Source: Roseicyclus mahoneyensis (lineage in GTDB: Bacteria; Pseudomonadota; Alphaproteobacteria; Rhodobacterales; Rhodobacteraceae). Taken from it: a stretch of 64,000 bases of DNA. The notes beneath the pieces are model-generated. The model did not search any database, was not told the origin of the DNA, and saw nothing but the letters and a program-made list of their open reading frames with translations. The stretch covers positions 744,001-808,000 of the forward strand of contig NZ_QGGW01000001.1 in the NCBI RefSeq assembly GCF_003148775.1. Direction: 5' to 3'. Positions 18,555 to 28,048 of the stretch are shown here, in pieces (the stretch's first letter is position 1; each line of letters starts with the position of its first letter). The position numbers were made by a program, and so were the translations under genes.

Positions 18555-21500
18555 TCAGAGCTGCAGCAGTTGAGCCTCGTGCGCCTTGAGGGACCGGCGC
18601 GCGGCGGCGTAGTTCTCGATCCCGTCCTTGGTCCTCAAGTCGGGGAAGAGCGCGAAGATTTCCGACCGGACGTGTTCGCCCATGTCGCTCATCGTCTGCT
18701 CGCCCGGCTGGAAGCTTTCGGTCCAGGACCCGTTGGACAAGACCACTTCGTGCTGGTCGAACATGAAGTGGATGTAGGTCGTCCGCAGCGTTTCGAGCTG
18801 CGAGATGCCCCATTTGTTCAACAGATGCTTGGCCGGAACCAGAACCTCGGTTTCGTTGAAGTACAGCTCGGTCATCTGGTTGGCGATCAGAAGCCGGTGC
18901 TGCGGCGACACGACCATGTCGCGTTCCGGAAGGCCATGGCCGAGGCTTCCCTTCTTTATCAGGATCGGCTTGAAGTTCGGGTTCTGCGCCAGTTCCGACC
19001 GGTCGAGCGTCCGGGTGCCGACCCAGCGGATTTCCTGGATGCCGTTGTCGCGGGTGATAACCCGGTCACCGACGCGCAGGTTCTCCACCGGCACCTCGCC
19101 ACGCGGCGTCGCGATCAGCGTGCCGGGAGTGAAGCAGGGGATGACGTTCTCGATTTCCTTGAAGATCAACTCGCCCGCGATCTGGGTCTGGGCGGCATCC
19201 TTGTAGAAGATGACCTTGCCGGATTCGCCCGGGGTGCCGGTGGGGTCGATCGCATCGTCGAAGATGATCTTGAGCGGGCCAGCACCGGACAGGTCGAGCA
19301 CGTCGACATCCTTGCCGTCAGGATCTTCGCCGCCGATGATCACATCGCCGGCACCTTCGGCATAGACGTCGCCCGTCAGCGGATCGGTATAGAGCCCGAT
19401 CTTGAAGGTGTCGTTTCCGAACCCACCGTCCATCGTGTCGGCACCCTGGCCACCGATGATCAGGTCATCACCATCGCCACCAAAGATCAGGTCATTGTCG
19501 ATGCCACCGTCCAGCGTGTCGTTTCCGGCACCACCATAGATCGTATCGTCGTCATCCTCGCCAAAGATCAGGTCGTCGCCGTCGCCGCCGTCGAGGAAAT
19601 CCCGGCCGTTGTCGCGGATCGGGTCGACCGGGTTGCCGTCGAGATCGAAGTCGATGACGTTGAAGCTGTCGGGCACCGACGAGCCAAGACCGCCGTAGAT
19701 CGTGTCGTTGCCGCCACCGGCAAAGACCGTGTCCGACCCCTCGCCCGAGATGATCAGGTCATCCCCATCGCCGGTGGTGATGCTGTCGTCGTCATAACCG
19801 GCGTCGATAGTGTTGTTGCCACCCAACGAGGTGATGATGTCGTTATCATCTCCGGTGCTGATCAGGTCATCGCCAAAGCCGGTGAGGACCGTATCGCGGT
19901 CATCGTTCGGATCGCTGTCGGCAAACCCGAAGAAGGGGAATCCGCGATCCGGCGTGCCATCGATCCCGGCATTGATTGTGTTGTTGCCCTCGAGCGCCAC
20001 GATCCAGTCGTTGCCCGACCCGCCGGTGATGCTGTTGTTGCCGGTGCCGCCGTCAAGCACGTCATCGCCCGAGCCGCCGTTGAGGGTGTCATTCCCCGCG
20101 CCGCCGAGCAGGGTATCGTTGCCCTCGGCACCACCCATCGAGTCGTTGCCTTCGCCACCGTCGAGGAAGTCGTTGCCTTCGTTGCCGCGCAGGATGTCGT
20201 CGCCCGAACCACCCAGAACGGTGTCGTCACCGTTGCCGCCGATCAGCGTGTCGTTGCCGTCGCCGCCATCCAGCACATCGTTGCCCATGCCACCCACAAG
20301 GCTGTCATCGCCGCCCTGACCAAAGATCACGTCATCGCCGTCATCGCCGAAGATGGTGTCATTGCCCGCCGGGCCGGTCGCCTGCGACAGTTGCACAAGG
20401 CTTACATTGTCGATCGCTGCGCCAAACGCGTCTTCACGGCCCAGACCTTCGAATTCAAGCCGGTTGGACCCGTTGCCCGCACCGCCGATCAGGTCGAGCG
20501 TGATGGTTTCGAAATCGCTCTCGCCGACATTGCTGGGGTCGATGGTCGCGATCAGTTGGCCGCCCCAGTAGACATTGACGAGGTTCTCGTCCGGCCCGTC
20601 GATCGAGGTCAGGAACTGGCTGTCGCTGACATCGAAGGTCAGGCGATAGGATAGGCCGTCCTGCACACCCGCGACGTTCTGGCCGATGCGGTTGTTGCCG
20701 GGGCTGGCCTCAAGGTCGAGCCAGTTGTTGCCGTCGGTGGCCACCTGACCGTCGCGGCTGTCGTTGTGGACGTCGATCTCGTTGCCGCTGGTGTCGGTCC
20801 AGCCGGGGATCACGCCATTGACGGCGACAAACCCGTAGAAGGTCGGCGTCATCCCCGTCGTGTCCTCGAAGGACCCGTTTACGATCAGGTTCGGCCCGAT
20901 CGGCGTGCCCACGGGCGCGTCATCGCCATACAGCGTGTCGTTGCCCGTGCCGCCGAGGATCGAGTCGTTGCCTGTCTCGCCAAATATCAGGTCGTCGCCG
21001 GCACCGCCCACGAGCGTGTCGTTGCCCGGCCCTTCGGGATCGGCCACCACCGGCACATCAAAGAACACGTCGGTGACGTTGACGCCCGAATTGTTGAAGC
21101 CGTTCTGGCTGTGGGTGATGACGATGCGCGCCACCGGGCCGGGGATCTCGACCAGGAGCGAATATTCCGGCGCGGTATCCTCGAGATAGCCACCGTTCGA
21201 ATCCGCGGTGTCCACACCCGGCACGGCATCGGTGTCCAGAAGCGTGATCCGGTTGCCCGCGGTCAGTTCGATCTCGATCGGGTTGCCGGCTGCGTCGAAG
21301 GCCTGCACCCGCACCACGCCATCGCCGTCAATGTCGTTGATGCGGAATGACACGTTTTCGACCGGCGTCGAGAAGCCAAGCTCGTAGCTTTCCGAATTCC
21401 CTTTGCCGCGCGTCTCGGAATAGAACGAGCTGGTCGCGTTGATTGTCTCGGATCCGCTGTCGATACCGGCGATGTTCTGGGCCGTGTTCTCGAACTGGTT

Positions 21501-22676
21501 CAGCACGTGGCCATTAGGGTGCAGCACCTTGAAGGTGACGTTCACACTGCCGGTGTTTTGGGTGAACCCGTCAATCGGATCGCCATTGTCGATCGGGTTG
21601 GGGCCGTTGGGGTCATCCACAAGGCTCCAGTTCAGGCTCTCGCGGACACTCGCCGTGTTGCCGTCGGCCAGCCCCAACGACTGATCGCCGAAAATCACGT
21701 CATTGCCCGCGCCGCCGTCGATGCTGTCGTCGCCCGAACCGCCGAAGACGGTGTCGTCCGCCGCGCCGGCAAGAACCGTATCATCGCCCGCGCCCGCATC
21801 CACGACATCCTCGTCGCCGCCGGTGGCATTGTCGCCCGCGTCGATCATGTCGCCATCGGGGTCGCCGGTGTAGGCCGCGTCGATCAAATCGGCGCCGGAC
21901 GTGCCCTCGACGATGAAGTCAGCGGTGACGTCGGACCGGTAACCAGCGTCGACTTCGGCTAGAACGGTGCCGAACCCCAGGTGAACCACATCCGTCAATC
22001 CGGACGTCACATCCGCGTCGCTGTCACCGGTGAAATCTCCGACATCCTTGGCAACCAGCCCCAGTTTACCCAGTTCGGTCGGGAACTTCACGACGTAATC
22101 ACCCGCCGCAAGCCCCTGAAAACTGTAGAGACCGAAAGCATCGGTCTGGGTGGACTGAACCACGTTTCCGGACCGATCAAGCAGCTGGACGCTCACACCT
22201 TCGATGCCAGGCTCAAAGCCGCCGCCATCAGTGAATTCCGTGTCATCTCCGTTTGTGTCATTGAACACACGGCCGAGAATGGCGGATGTCATGGGGTCGG
22301 CGTAGCCCGCGTCGACCTCACGCAGCTTCTGCCCCTGGGCCAGGTGGATGCGGTCTGTGATCCCGGTCGTCACGTTAGCATCGCTGTCAGCGGTGAAATC
22401 CGCGGCATCCTTTTGGACCAGCGTTCCCGTATTTGTCTGGGTGGGGAACTTCACGAAATAGTCGCCCTTGGCCAGATTGGAGAAGCTGTAATTGCCGAAG
22501 TTGTCGGTATGCGTCGTCTTGACGACACGACCGTGCGCATCGAGCAACTGAACCGTCTGTCCGCCGATGCCGACCTCGAAGCCGCCAGCAGCGTTGAATT
22601 CGCTGTTGTCGCCATTGGTGTCGGTGAACATCCGGCCAGAAATCGAAGCAGTTTTGCTCGTGAAAAACAAGGTCAT
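18555..22676 (-). CDS. SdrD-like/RTX repeat protein with C-terminal Hint domain
   Basis: A 1373-residue acidic protein, very poor in cysteine. Two SdrD B-like domains lie at about residues 9-125 and 130-250 (FTDTNGDNSEFN and FNDTNGDDTEFT). RTX calcium-binding nonapeptides (GGxGxDxxx) lie at 285-332, 548-583 and 770-1090. Beta-rich domains lie between them at about 340-545 and 590-765; the latter begins NLIVNGSFED, as in DUF642-like carbohydrate-binding modules. A Hint-type domain starts at Cys1181 (CFTPGTLIATPRG) and includes SPQHRLL. No N-terminal signal peptide is seen, which fits type I secretion. GGGAGA precedes the start. The function is unknown; adhesion or matrix binding is an inference. 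Confidence 0.88.
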   Translation of the reverse strand: MTLFFTSKTASISGRMFTDTNGDNSEFNAAGGFEVGIGGQTVQLLDAHGRVVKTTHTDNFGNYSFSNLAKGDYFVKFPTQTNTGTLVQKDAADFTADSDANVTTGITDRIHLAQGQKLREVDAGYADPMTSAILGRVFNDTNGDDTEFTDGGGFEPGIEGVSVQLLDRSGNVVQSTQTDAFGLYSFQGLAAGDYVVKFPTELGKLGLVAKDVGDFTGDSDADVTSGLTDVVHLGFGTVLAEVDAGYRSDVTADFIVEGTSGADLIDAAYTGDPDGDMIDAGDNATGGDEDVVDAGAGDDTVLAGAADDTVFGGSGDDSIDGGAGNDVIFGDQSLGLADGNTASVRESLNWSLVDDPNGPNPIDNGDPIDGFTQNTGSVNVTFKVLHPNGHVLNQFENTAQNIAGIDSGSETINATSSFYSETRGKGNSESYELGFSTPVENVSFRINDIDGDGVVRVQAFDAAGNPIEIELTAGNRITLLDTDAVPGVDTADSNGGYLEDTAPEYSLLVEIPGPVARIVITHSQNGFNNSGVNVTDVFFDVPVVADPEGPGNDTLVGGAGDDLIFGETGNDSILGGTGNDTLYGDDAPVGTPIGPNLIVNGSFEDTTGMTPTFYGFVAVNGVIPGWTDTSGNEIDVHNDSRDGQVATDGNNWLDLEASPGNNRIGQNVAGVQDGLSYRLTFDVSDSQFLTSIDGPDENLVNVYWGGQLIATIDPSNVGESDFETITLDLIGGAGNGSNRLEFEGLGREDAFGAAIDNVSLVQLSQATGPAGNDTIFGDDGDDVIFGQGGDDSLVGGMGNDVLDGGDGNDTLIGGNGDDTVLGGSGDDILRGNEGNDFLDGGEGNDSMGGAEGNDTLLGGAGNDTLNGGSGDDVLDGGTGNNSITGGSGNDWIVALEGNNTINAGIDGTPDRGFPFFGFADSDPNDDRDTVLTGFGDDLISTGDDNDIITSLGGNNTIDAGYDDDSITTGDGDDLIISGEGSDTVFAGGGNDTIYGGLGSSVPDSFNVIDFDLDGNPVDPIRDNGRDFLDGGDGDDLIFGEDDDDTIYGGAGNDTLDGGIDNDLIFGGDGDDLIIGGQGADTMDGGFGNDTFKIGLYTDPLTGDVYAEGAGDVIIGGEDPDGKDVDVLDLSGAGPLKIIFDDAIDPTGTPGESGKVIFYKDAAQTQIAGELIFKEIENVIPCFTPGTLIATPRGEVPVENLRVGDRVITRDNGIQEIRWVGTRTLDRSELAQNPNFKPILIKKGSLGHGLPERDMVVSPQHRLLIANQMTELYFNETEVLVPAKHLLNKWGISQLETLRTTYIHFMFDQHEVVLSNGSWTESFQPGEQTMSDMGEHVRSEIFALFPDLRTKDGIENYAAARRSLKAHEAQLLQL

Positions 22677-23414
22677 GGTCGTATCTCCCGCTTTCGGCGC
22701 CGGTCCGGCGTCGCGAATCCCGGCCTCCCGGGCTGCTATATGTGACTAACCGCGGAACGATCCCTGCAAGACAAATGGCAGCGCGCCCGACCGCCGCCAC
22801 GAAAAAAGGAGACGTTCCCGTGCCGCAAGTGCACAAGCGTGCTACTCAGGATGGCTCAAGGCATCCCTTTCGAACATGCGAGACGTCGGTCCAAATGACC
22901 GCGCGCCGCGCATAGCGTCCCCGCGTTTCAAAGCGCAGGTCGTGCGGCCGCCCCCGTGGCCTTAGCAAACATCGCCCCCCAGTTGGGCTTGCGTTCTGAT
23001 ATCCGGAATGAGTGCAGAACAGAAAGCAAAAAGTTTCGAGAATATCTTAAGACCTATGCAAAACGTGCCGCTTTTTTGACCAGTTGCGGCCATGGGCAAG
23101 CCGAGGCGTTGAGGCAAACATATGAGGCCGAGACCGTCGCCAACCACCGCTCTGCCCTTGGTATGATCAAGTATCATTGGCGTTAACCACCAATCTTTCG
23201 ATAGCTGGGCGGGCTTGGACCCTGGTGCTGAGCTTGGGTCTGACTGCATGGCAAGTGCAGACGATCTGGAAACAGTGTGTCACGTCTCGGCGACGACAGA
23301 CACAATTCCGCCATGTTTCATGCGACTTAGACCTGTCTAAAAGGACAGGTGCCTCGCCTCGCTCCACCCATTGTTCCACGAATCGGAACGGATGCGATCA
23401 ATATGTCATGATTG
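22677..23414. promoter_or_regulatory. Long region upstream of the RTX gene, no gene seen
   Basis: This 738 bp stretch separates the RTX gene from tRNA-Leu. The central part (about 23000-23200) is visibly richer in A and T than the surroundings. Short open frames exist there, but none has a ribosome site or a recognisable family. It contains the lux-box-like palindrome at 23331-23350. Confidence 0.45.
23331..23350. promoter_or_regulatory. lux-box-like 20 bp palindrome
   Basis: ACCTGTCTAAAAGGACAGGT is a 20 bp inverted repeat with perfect 7 bp arms. It has the same length and outer arms (ACCTGT...ACAGGT) as the Vibrio fischeri lux box bound by LuxR. It lies 655 bp before the RTX gene, 65 bp after the 3' end of tRNA-Leu, and 333 bp before exoD. 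The alternative reading is a simple transcript-end hairpin for the tRNA. Confidence 0.4.
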
Positions 23415-23498
23415 TGGTACCCGAGGCCGGACTCGAACCGGCAAGCCTTGCGGCGGCGGATTTTGAATCCGCTGCGTCTACCATTCCGCCACTCGGGC
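23415..23498 (-). tRNA. tRNA-Leu (CAA)
   Basis: An 84 nt class II tRNA on the minus strand. The acceptor stem is GCCCGAG/CTCGGGT with a G-U end pair. The anticodon stem is GCGGA/TCCGC with loop TTCAAAA (anticodon CAA). A short variable arm, T loop GTTCGAGTC and encoded CCA are present. Confidence 0.93.
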
Positions 23499-23682
23499 AA
23501 CGCTTGTCCGGATACCGAAAGCGCCGTATCTCGTCCAGCCCAAATCATGGCGTGGTCGCAAGGGGCGGAGCAGTGTCCGGCATCGGTCCGCTGCACGCTG
23601 GCGAGCCCACGCCGGGTTTGCTACCGATGGCCACGAGTCGTGATGACGCAGCGTGTTCGGGATCACAGGAGGAGACAGGTCA

Positions 23683-24297
23683 ATGACGGCACCTGCCGGT
23701 GAGCCACTGACGATTTCGCAACGCCTGAACAGACTGGCCGAAGACGCGCAGGGCGACGCCGTCACGCTGGACTGGATCCTGGAGCAGCTGCATGAGAGGG
23801 CCTTCGGACTGTTCTTGCTGGTGCTGGCGCTGCCGTGCTGCATCCCGTTCCTTTATGGCCTGCCCCAGATCGTCGCCCTGCCGCTGATGTTTGTCTCGGG
23901 ACAAATCCTGCTCGGTCGCGAAACACCGTGGCTGCCGCAAAAGCTGGGCACACGGACGGTGGCCAAGACGACCCTCGAGGGTTTGGCCCGCCGGGCAGGA
24001 CCTTGGCTGCGCCGGATCGAGGCGGTAAGCCGCCCCCGGCTTGCGGCGCTCACGCGGCGCCCTCTGGATCAGGTGGTTGGAGTCGTGCTGGTGCTGTTCA
24101 GCGCTTCGATCCTCGTGCCCTTGCCGGGCACGAACACGGTGCCGGGCTTTGCCGTGGTGATCGTTTCGATGGGGCTGTTGCAGCGCGATGGCATGTTGGT
24201 GATCTTCGGCGCAGTCTTGGGCATGGCCTGGATCGGGACGTTGCTGGTGGCGGGCGCGACCGTGGCAAGCCTGATCAGAACATGGCTGGGAGCATGA
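23683..24297 (+). CDS. exoD: ExoD-family membrane protein
   Basis: A 204-residue protein of the ExoD family, named from rhizobial mutants affected in exopolysaccharide production. It has a soluble N-terminus followed by hydrophobic segments (AFGLFLLVLALPCCIPF, VALPLMFVSGQILL and two C-terminal spans). ATG at 23683 follows GGAGGAGA, a strong ribosome site. dsbB starts 8 bp after the stop, so the two are one operon. The biochemical role of the family is not known. Confidence 0.88.
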   Translation: MTAPAGEPLTISQRLNRLAEDAQGDAVTLDWILEQLHERAFGLFLLVLALPCCIPFLYGLPQIVALPLMFVSGQILLGRETPWLPQKLGTRTVAKTTLEGLARRAGPWLRRIEAVSRPRLAALTRRPLDQVVGVVLVLFSASILVPLPGTNTVPGFAVVIVSMGLLQRDGMLVIFGAVLGMAWIGTLLVAGATVASLIRTWLGA

Positions 24298-24304
24298 GGG
24301 GCAT

Positions 24305-24799
24305 ATGCAACGCACACATCTGATTGCGCTGGCGGCGCTGGGGTCGCTGGGCCTGTTGGCGGGCGCCTTTGCCTTTCAATACATCGGCGGGCTTGCCCCT
24401 TGCGCGATGTGCCTGTGGCAACGCTGGCCGCATGCCGCCGCCATCGTCATTGGTGGCGTGGGGCTTGCCCTGCCGCACGCCCTTGTCGCCCTTGCGGGCG
24501 CTGCGGCGATGCTGACGGGTGCGGGCATCGCGCTGATGCACACCGGCGTCGAACGCGGCTGGTGGACGCTCAATCTCAGCTGCACGGGCGGCGGCGAGGA
24601 TCTGCGCGCGATGGACATCTCCGCGCTGCTCGACCCTACCCAGGGCGGCGCGGTCGTAATGTGCACGGATGTGCCATGGTCGATGCTGGGCCTGTCGATG
24701 GCATCGTGGAACGGCATCGCAAGCCTTGTGTTGGTGGCGTTCTGGCTCGCGGCCGCGCGGGCCCGCGCGGCGCAAGGGTTGCGCCCTAGTGGTAGGTGA
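24305..24799 (+). CDS. dsbB: Disulfide bond formation protein B
   Basis: A 164-residue inner-membrane protein with four predicted spans. The first periplasmic cysteine pair is PCAMCLWQRWPH and the second pair is in LSCTGG plus VMCTDVPW. DsbB reoxidises DsbA by passing electrons to quinone. The 3' end overlaps the convergent usg gene by 14 bp. Confidence 0.9.
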   Translation: MQRTHLIALAALGSLGLLAGAFAFQYIGGLAPCAMCLWQRWPHAAAIVIGGVGLALPHALVALAGAAAMLTGAGIALMHTGVERGWWTLNLSCTGGGEDLRAMDISALLDPTQGGAVVMCTDVPWSMLGLSMASWNGIASLVLVAFWLAAARARAAQGLRPSGR

Positions 24800-25055
24800 A
24801 CTCCCCCGTCACGTTGCGCCATTCGCCGGGCGAGATCATCTTGCGATGCACAAACCGCACCGAATGCAGCGGCGCCTCGATGCTGCCCTGCCAGAACTCG
24901 ATGAACTCGAACAGGCGCGGATGATCGGGCGCAAGATCGTAGTCTTGCCAGACGAAGGTGTTGAGAACATTGCGGTAATCGGGCATCCGGTAGACCATCT
25001 CGGCGGTGGTCAGTCCGTAGCCCTTCAGCATCAGCTCGGTCTCGGTCGTTTTCAT
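24786..25055 (-). CDS. usg: Usg family protein
   Basis: An 89-residue soluble protein of the alphaproteobacterial Usg family (KTTETELMLKGYGLTTAEMVY, then WQDYDLAPDHPRLFEF and WRNVTGEFTYH). Its function is not established; the name comes from its position upstream of trp genes in rhizobia. ATG at 25055 has GAGGT 5 nt upstream. It is divergent from gyrA and convergent with dsbB. Confidence 0.9.
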   Translation of the reverse strand: MKTTETELMLKGYGLTTAEMVYRMPDYRNVLNTFVWQDYDLAPDHPRLFEFIEFWQGSIEAPLHSVRFVHRKMISPGEWRNVTGEFTYH

Positions 25056-25175
25056 GGGCACCTCTGGTGTTGCCTCTTCCACGACACGAGCTTGCCTCAG
25101 AGATTTTAAAAATCAATAAAAACAATCTGTTGGCAATCATTCTGGGTGGCTGCCAATCGCAATCGCCCTGCGCCA

Positions 25176-25204
25176 TTGCACCCCATATCCGGGGAACGTA
25201 TACT
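25176..25204 (+). promoter_or_regulatory. gyrA housekeeping promoter
   Basis: TTGCAC at 25176-25181 and TATACT at 25199-25204 are separated by exactly 17 bp, close to the sigma-70 consensus. Transcription would begin about 40 bp before the gyrA GTG. Confidence 0.75.
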
Positions 25205-25250
25205 ACGCCGCAACAAGATATAGACGCGGCCACAGACACAGGCGGACCCC

Positions 25251-28004
25251 GTGAGCGATACCCCCGAACCCCCTGAGAACGATACCGAAAACGCCCCCGA
25301 GCGCGCGCCTCATCACGGCCCGTCGATCGATATCGCGGCCGAGATGAAGACCTCGTTCCTCGATTACGCGATGTCGGTCATCATCTCCCGGGCGATCCCC
25401 GACCTGCGCGACGGGCTGAAACCGGTGCACCGGCGCATCTTGTTTGCCATGCACGAAACCGGCAACACCCACGAAAAATCCTATCGCAAATCCGCCCGCC
25501 CCGTGGGCGATGTGATGGGCCAGTATCACCCCCACGGCGACAGCGCGATCTATGACGCGCTGGTGCGCATGGCGCAGCCCTTTTCCATGTCGCTGCCGCT
25601 TTTGGACGGTCAGGGCAATTTCGGCTCGATGGACGGCGATAACCCGGCGGCCATGCGCTACACCGAAGTGCGGATGGACAAGCCCGCCGCCTATCTTCTG
25701 GCAGATATCGACAAGGACACCGTCGATTTTCAGGACAATTACGACGGCAAGCAGCAAGAACCCACGGTTCTGCCCGCGCGCTTTCCCAACATGCTGGTCA
25801 ATGGCGCGGGCGGCATCGCCGTCGGCATGGCGACGAACATCCCGCCCCACAATCTTGGCGAGGTGATCGACGCCTGCCAGGCGCTGATCGTGAACCCCGA
25901 CCTGACGTCAGAGCAGTTGATCGACTATATCCCCGCCCCCGATTTTCCCACCGGTGCGATGATCCTCGGCCGGGCGGGCGCGCGCAAAGCCTACCTCGAG
26001 GGGCGCGGCAGCGTCATCATCCGCGCCAAGACCCGTGTGGAAGAGGTGCGCAAGGATCGCTACGCCATCATCATCGACGAAATCCCCTATCAGGTGAACA
26101 AGGCGTCGATGATCGAGCGCATCGCGGATCTCGTGCGCGAAAAGAAGTTGGAGGGCATTTCCGCCGTTGCCGACGAGAGCGACCGGATCGGCGTGCGCGT
26201 GGTGATTGAGCTGAAACGTGACGCGACGCCCGAGGTGGTGCTGAACCAGCTGTTCCGCTTCACCCAGATGCAGACGCATTTCGGCTGCAACATGCTGGCG
26301 CTGAACGGGGGGCGGCCCGAACAACTGACGCTGCGCGGATTCCTGACCGCCTTTCTCGATTTCCGCGAAGAAGTGGTGGCGCGCCGCACCGCGTTCGAGT
26401 TGCGCAAGGCGCGCGACCGGGCGCATGTGCTTTGCGGTCTGGCCGTGGCCGTGTCGAATGTCGACGAGGTGGTGCGCACCATCCGCCAATCCGCCGACGC
26501 GGGCGAGGCGCGCGAGAAACTGATGACCCGGCGCTGGCCCGCCGAGGAAATCCTGCCCTTTATCAAGCTGATCGACGACCCGACCCATACCGCCAACGAG
26601 GACGGCACCTACAACCTGTCCGAAGTGCAGGCCCGCGCCATCCTCGATCTGCGGCTCCAGCGTCTGACGCAACTGGGCGTCAAGGAAGTCACCGACGAGC
26701 TGCAGGAGCTTGCGGGCAAGATCAAGGATTACCTCGACATCCTCGGCTCGCGCGAGCGCATCCTTGCGATCATCTCGGCCGAACTGGCCGAGGTGAAGGA
26801 TCTTTTCGCCGTGCCCCGCCGCACCGAGATCACCGACTGGTCGGGCGACATGGACGACGAGGACCTGATCGAGCGCGAGGACATGGTCGTCACAATCACG
26901 CAGGGCGGCTACATCAAGCGCACGCCGCTTGTGGACTTCCGCGCGCAAAAGCGCGGCGGCAAGGGTGTGGCGGGCGGCGCGCTCAAGGATGACGACGTGG
27001 TGACGTCGCTGTTCGTGGCCAACACGCACACGCCGCTTCTGGTCTTCACCACCAGCGGCATGGTCTACAAGCTCAAGACATGGCGCCTGCCCTTGGGCAG
27101 CCGGTCGTCGCGCGGCAAGGCCATCGTCAACATCTTGCCGATCGAGCCCGGCACCGGCATCGCCGCCGTCATGCCCGTCGACCGGGACGAGGCGCATTGG
27201 GACGAATTGCAGATCTTCTTCGCCACCTCGGACGGGGACGTGCGCCGCAATGCGCTGTCGGATTTCACCAATGTCATGCGCAACGGCAAGATCGCGATGA
27301 AACTGCCCGAGGAGGGATCCGTGAGCCTTGTGAACGCGCGCATCTGTTCCGAAGATGACGACATCATGCTGGTGACGGCTCTTGGCCGCGCGATCCGCTT
27401 CCCCACGACCGAGGTGCGGGTCTTCAAGGGCCGCGATTCCACCGGCGTGCGCGGCATCCGTCTGGCGGAGGGCGACCGTGTCGTATCGATGGCCGTGATC
27501 CGCCATTTCGAGGCCGAAGCGATGGAACGCGCCGCCTATCTTAAGCAGCGCCGCCTGATGGCCGGTGCGCCCGAGGAAGAGATCGAGACCGACGAGGATG
27601 AGGACGCCGTCGCCGAGGGCCAACTGTCGCCCGATCGCTATGCGGAGATGTCGGCAGCCGAGGACCTGATCCTGACCATCACCGCCAGCGGGTCGGGCAA
27701 GCTGTCGTCAAGCCATGACTACCCCGTGCGCGGTCGCGGCGGCCAAGGCGTGATGGCGATGGACAAGGCGATGCGCGGTGGCGCGCTGGTGGCAAGCTTC
27801 CCGGTCGAAATCCATGACCAGATCATGCTGGCCACCTCGACCGGCCAATCCATCCGGGTACCGGTCGAGGGCATCAGCTTCCGTTCGCGCAGCGCGGGCG
27901 GGGTGAAGGTGTTCAACACCGCCAAGGGCGAAGAAGTCGTCAGTGTGGCCTGGATCGCCGATCAGGCCGAAGAGGAAGATAGCACACCGGGGGCAGAGGG
28001 CTGA
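25251..28004 (+). CDS. gyrA: DNA gyrase subunit A
   Basis: A 917-residue gyrase A subunit, which introduces negative supercoils together with GyrB. The active-site tyrosine is Tyr137 ([10 protein letters not shown]). The quinolone-determining region reads [15 protein letters not shown] with Ser98 and Asp102, the wild-type residues at the E. coli 83 and 87 equivalents. The GyrA box appears as QKRGGKG near residue 565, marking gyrase rather than topoisomerase IV. The start is GTG at 25251. trmFO follows after 44 bp. Confidence 0.97.
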   Translation: MSDTPEPPENDTENAPERAPHHGPSIDIAAEMKTSFLDYAMSVIISRAIPDLRDGLKPVHRRILFAMHETGNTHEKSYRKSARPVGDVMGQYHPHGDSAIYDALVRMAQPFSMSLPLLDGQGNFGSMDGDNPAAMRYTEVRMDKPAAYLLADIDKDTVDFQDNYDGKQQEPTVLPARFPNMLVNGAGGIAVGMATNIPPHNLGEVIDACQALIVNPDLTSEQLIDYIPAPDFPTGAMILGRAGARKAYLEGRGSVIIRAKTRVEEVRKDRYAIIIDEIPYQVNKASMIERIADLVREKKLEGISAVADESDRIGVRVVIELKRDATPEVVLNQLFRFTQMQTHFGCNMLALNGGRPEQLTLRGFLTAFLDFREEVVARRTAFELRKARDRAHVLCGLAVAVSNVDEVVRTIRQSADAGEAREKLMTRRWPAEEILPFIKLIDDPTHTANEDGTYNLSEVQARAILDLRLQRLTQLGVKEVTDELQELAGKIKDYLDILGSRERILAIISAELAEVKDLFAVPRRTEITDWSGDMDDEDLIEREDMVVTITQGGYIKRTPLVDFRAQKRGGKGVAGGALKDDDVVTSLFVANTHTPLLVFTTSGMVYKLKTWRLPLGSRSSRGKAIVNILPIEPGTGIAAVMPVDRDEAHWDELQIFFATSDGDVRRNALSDFTNVMRNGKIAMKLPEEGSVSLVNARICSEDDDIMLVTALGRAIRFPTTEVRVFKGRDSTGVRGIRLAEGDRVVSMAVIRHFEAEAMERAAYLKQRRLMAGAPEEEIETDEDEDAVAEGQLSPDRYAEMSAAEDLILTITASGSGKLSSSHDYPVRGRGGQGVMAMDKAMRGGALVASFPVEIHDQIMLATSTGQSIRVPVEGISFRSRSAGGVKVFNTAKGEEVVSVAWIADQAEEEDSTPGAEG

Positions 28005-28048
28005 GAGGCCCTTTGCATCCCGCAGCTTCACGCGCTACATCCGCCGAC

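Noticed and set aside
18555-22676. Repeated DNA in the RTX gene as a CRISPR-like array
   Set aside because: The repeats are in-frame nonapeptide codons of unequal length with no conserved direct repeat and spacer structure.
22956-23186. A 76-codon plus-strand frame in the RTX upstream region
   Set aside because: It has no ribosome site, no family similarity that I recognise, and mixed composition. A 23-codon frame from 23008 in another frame is no better supported.
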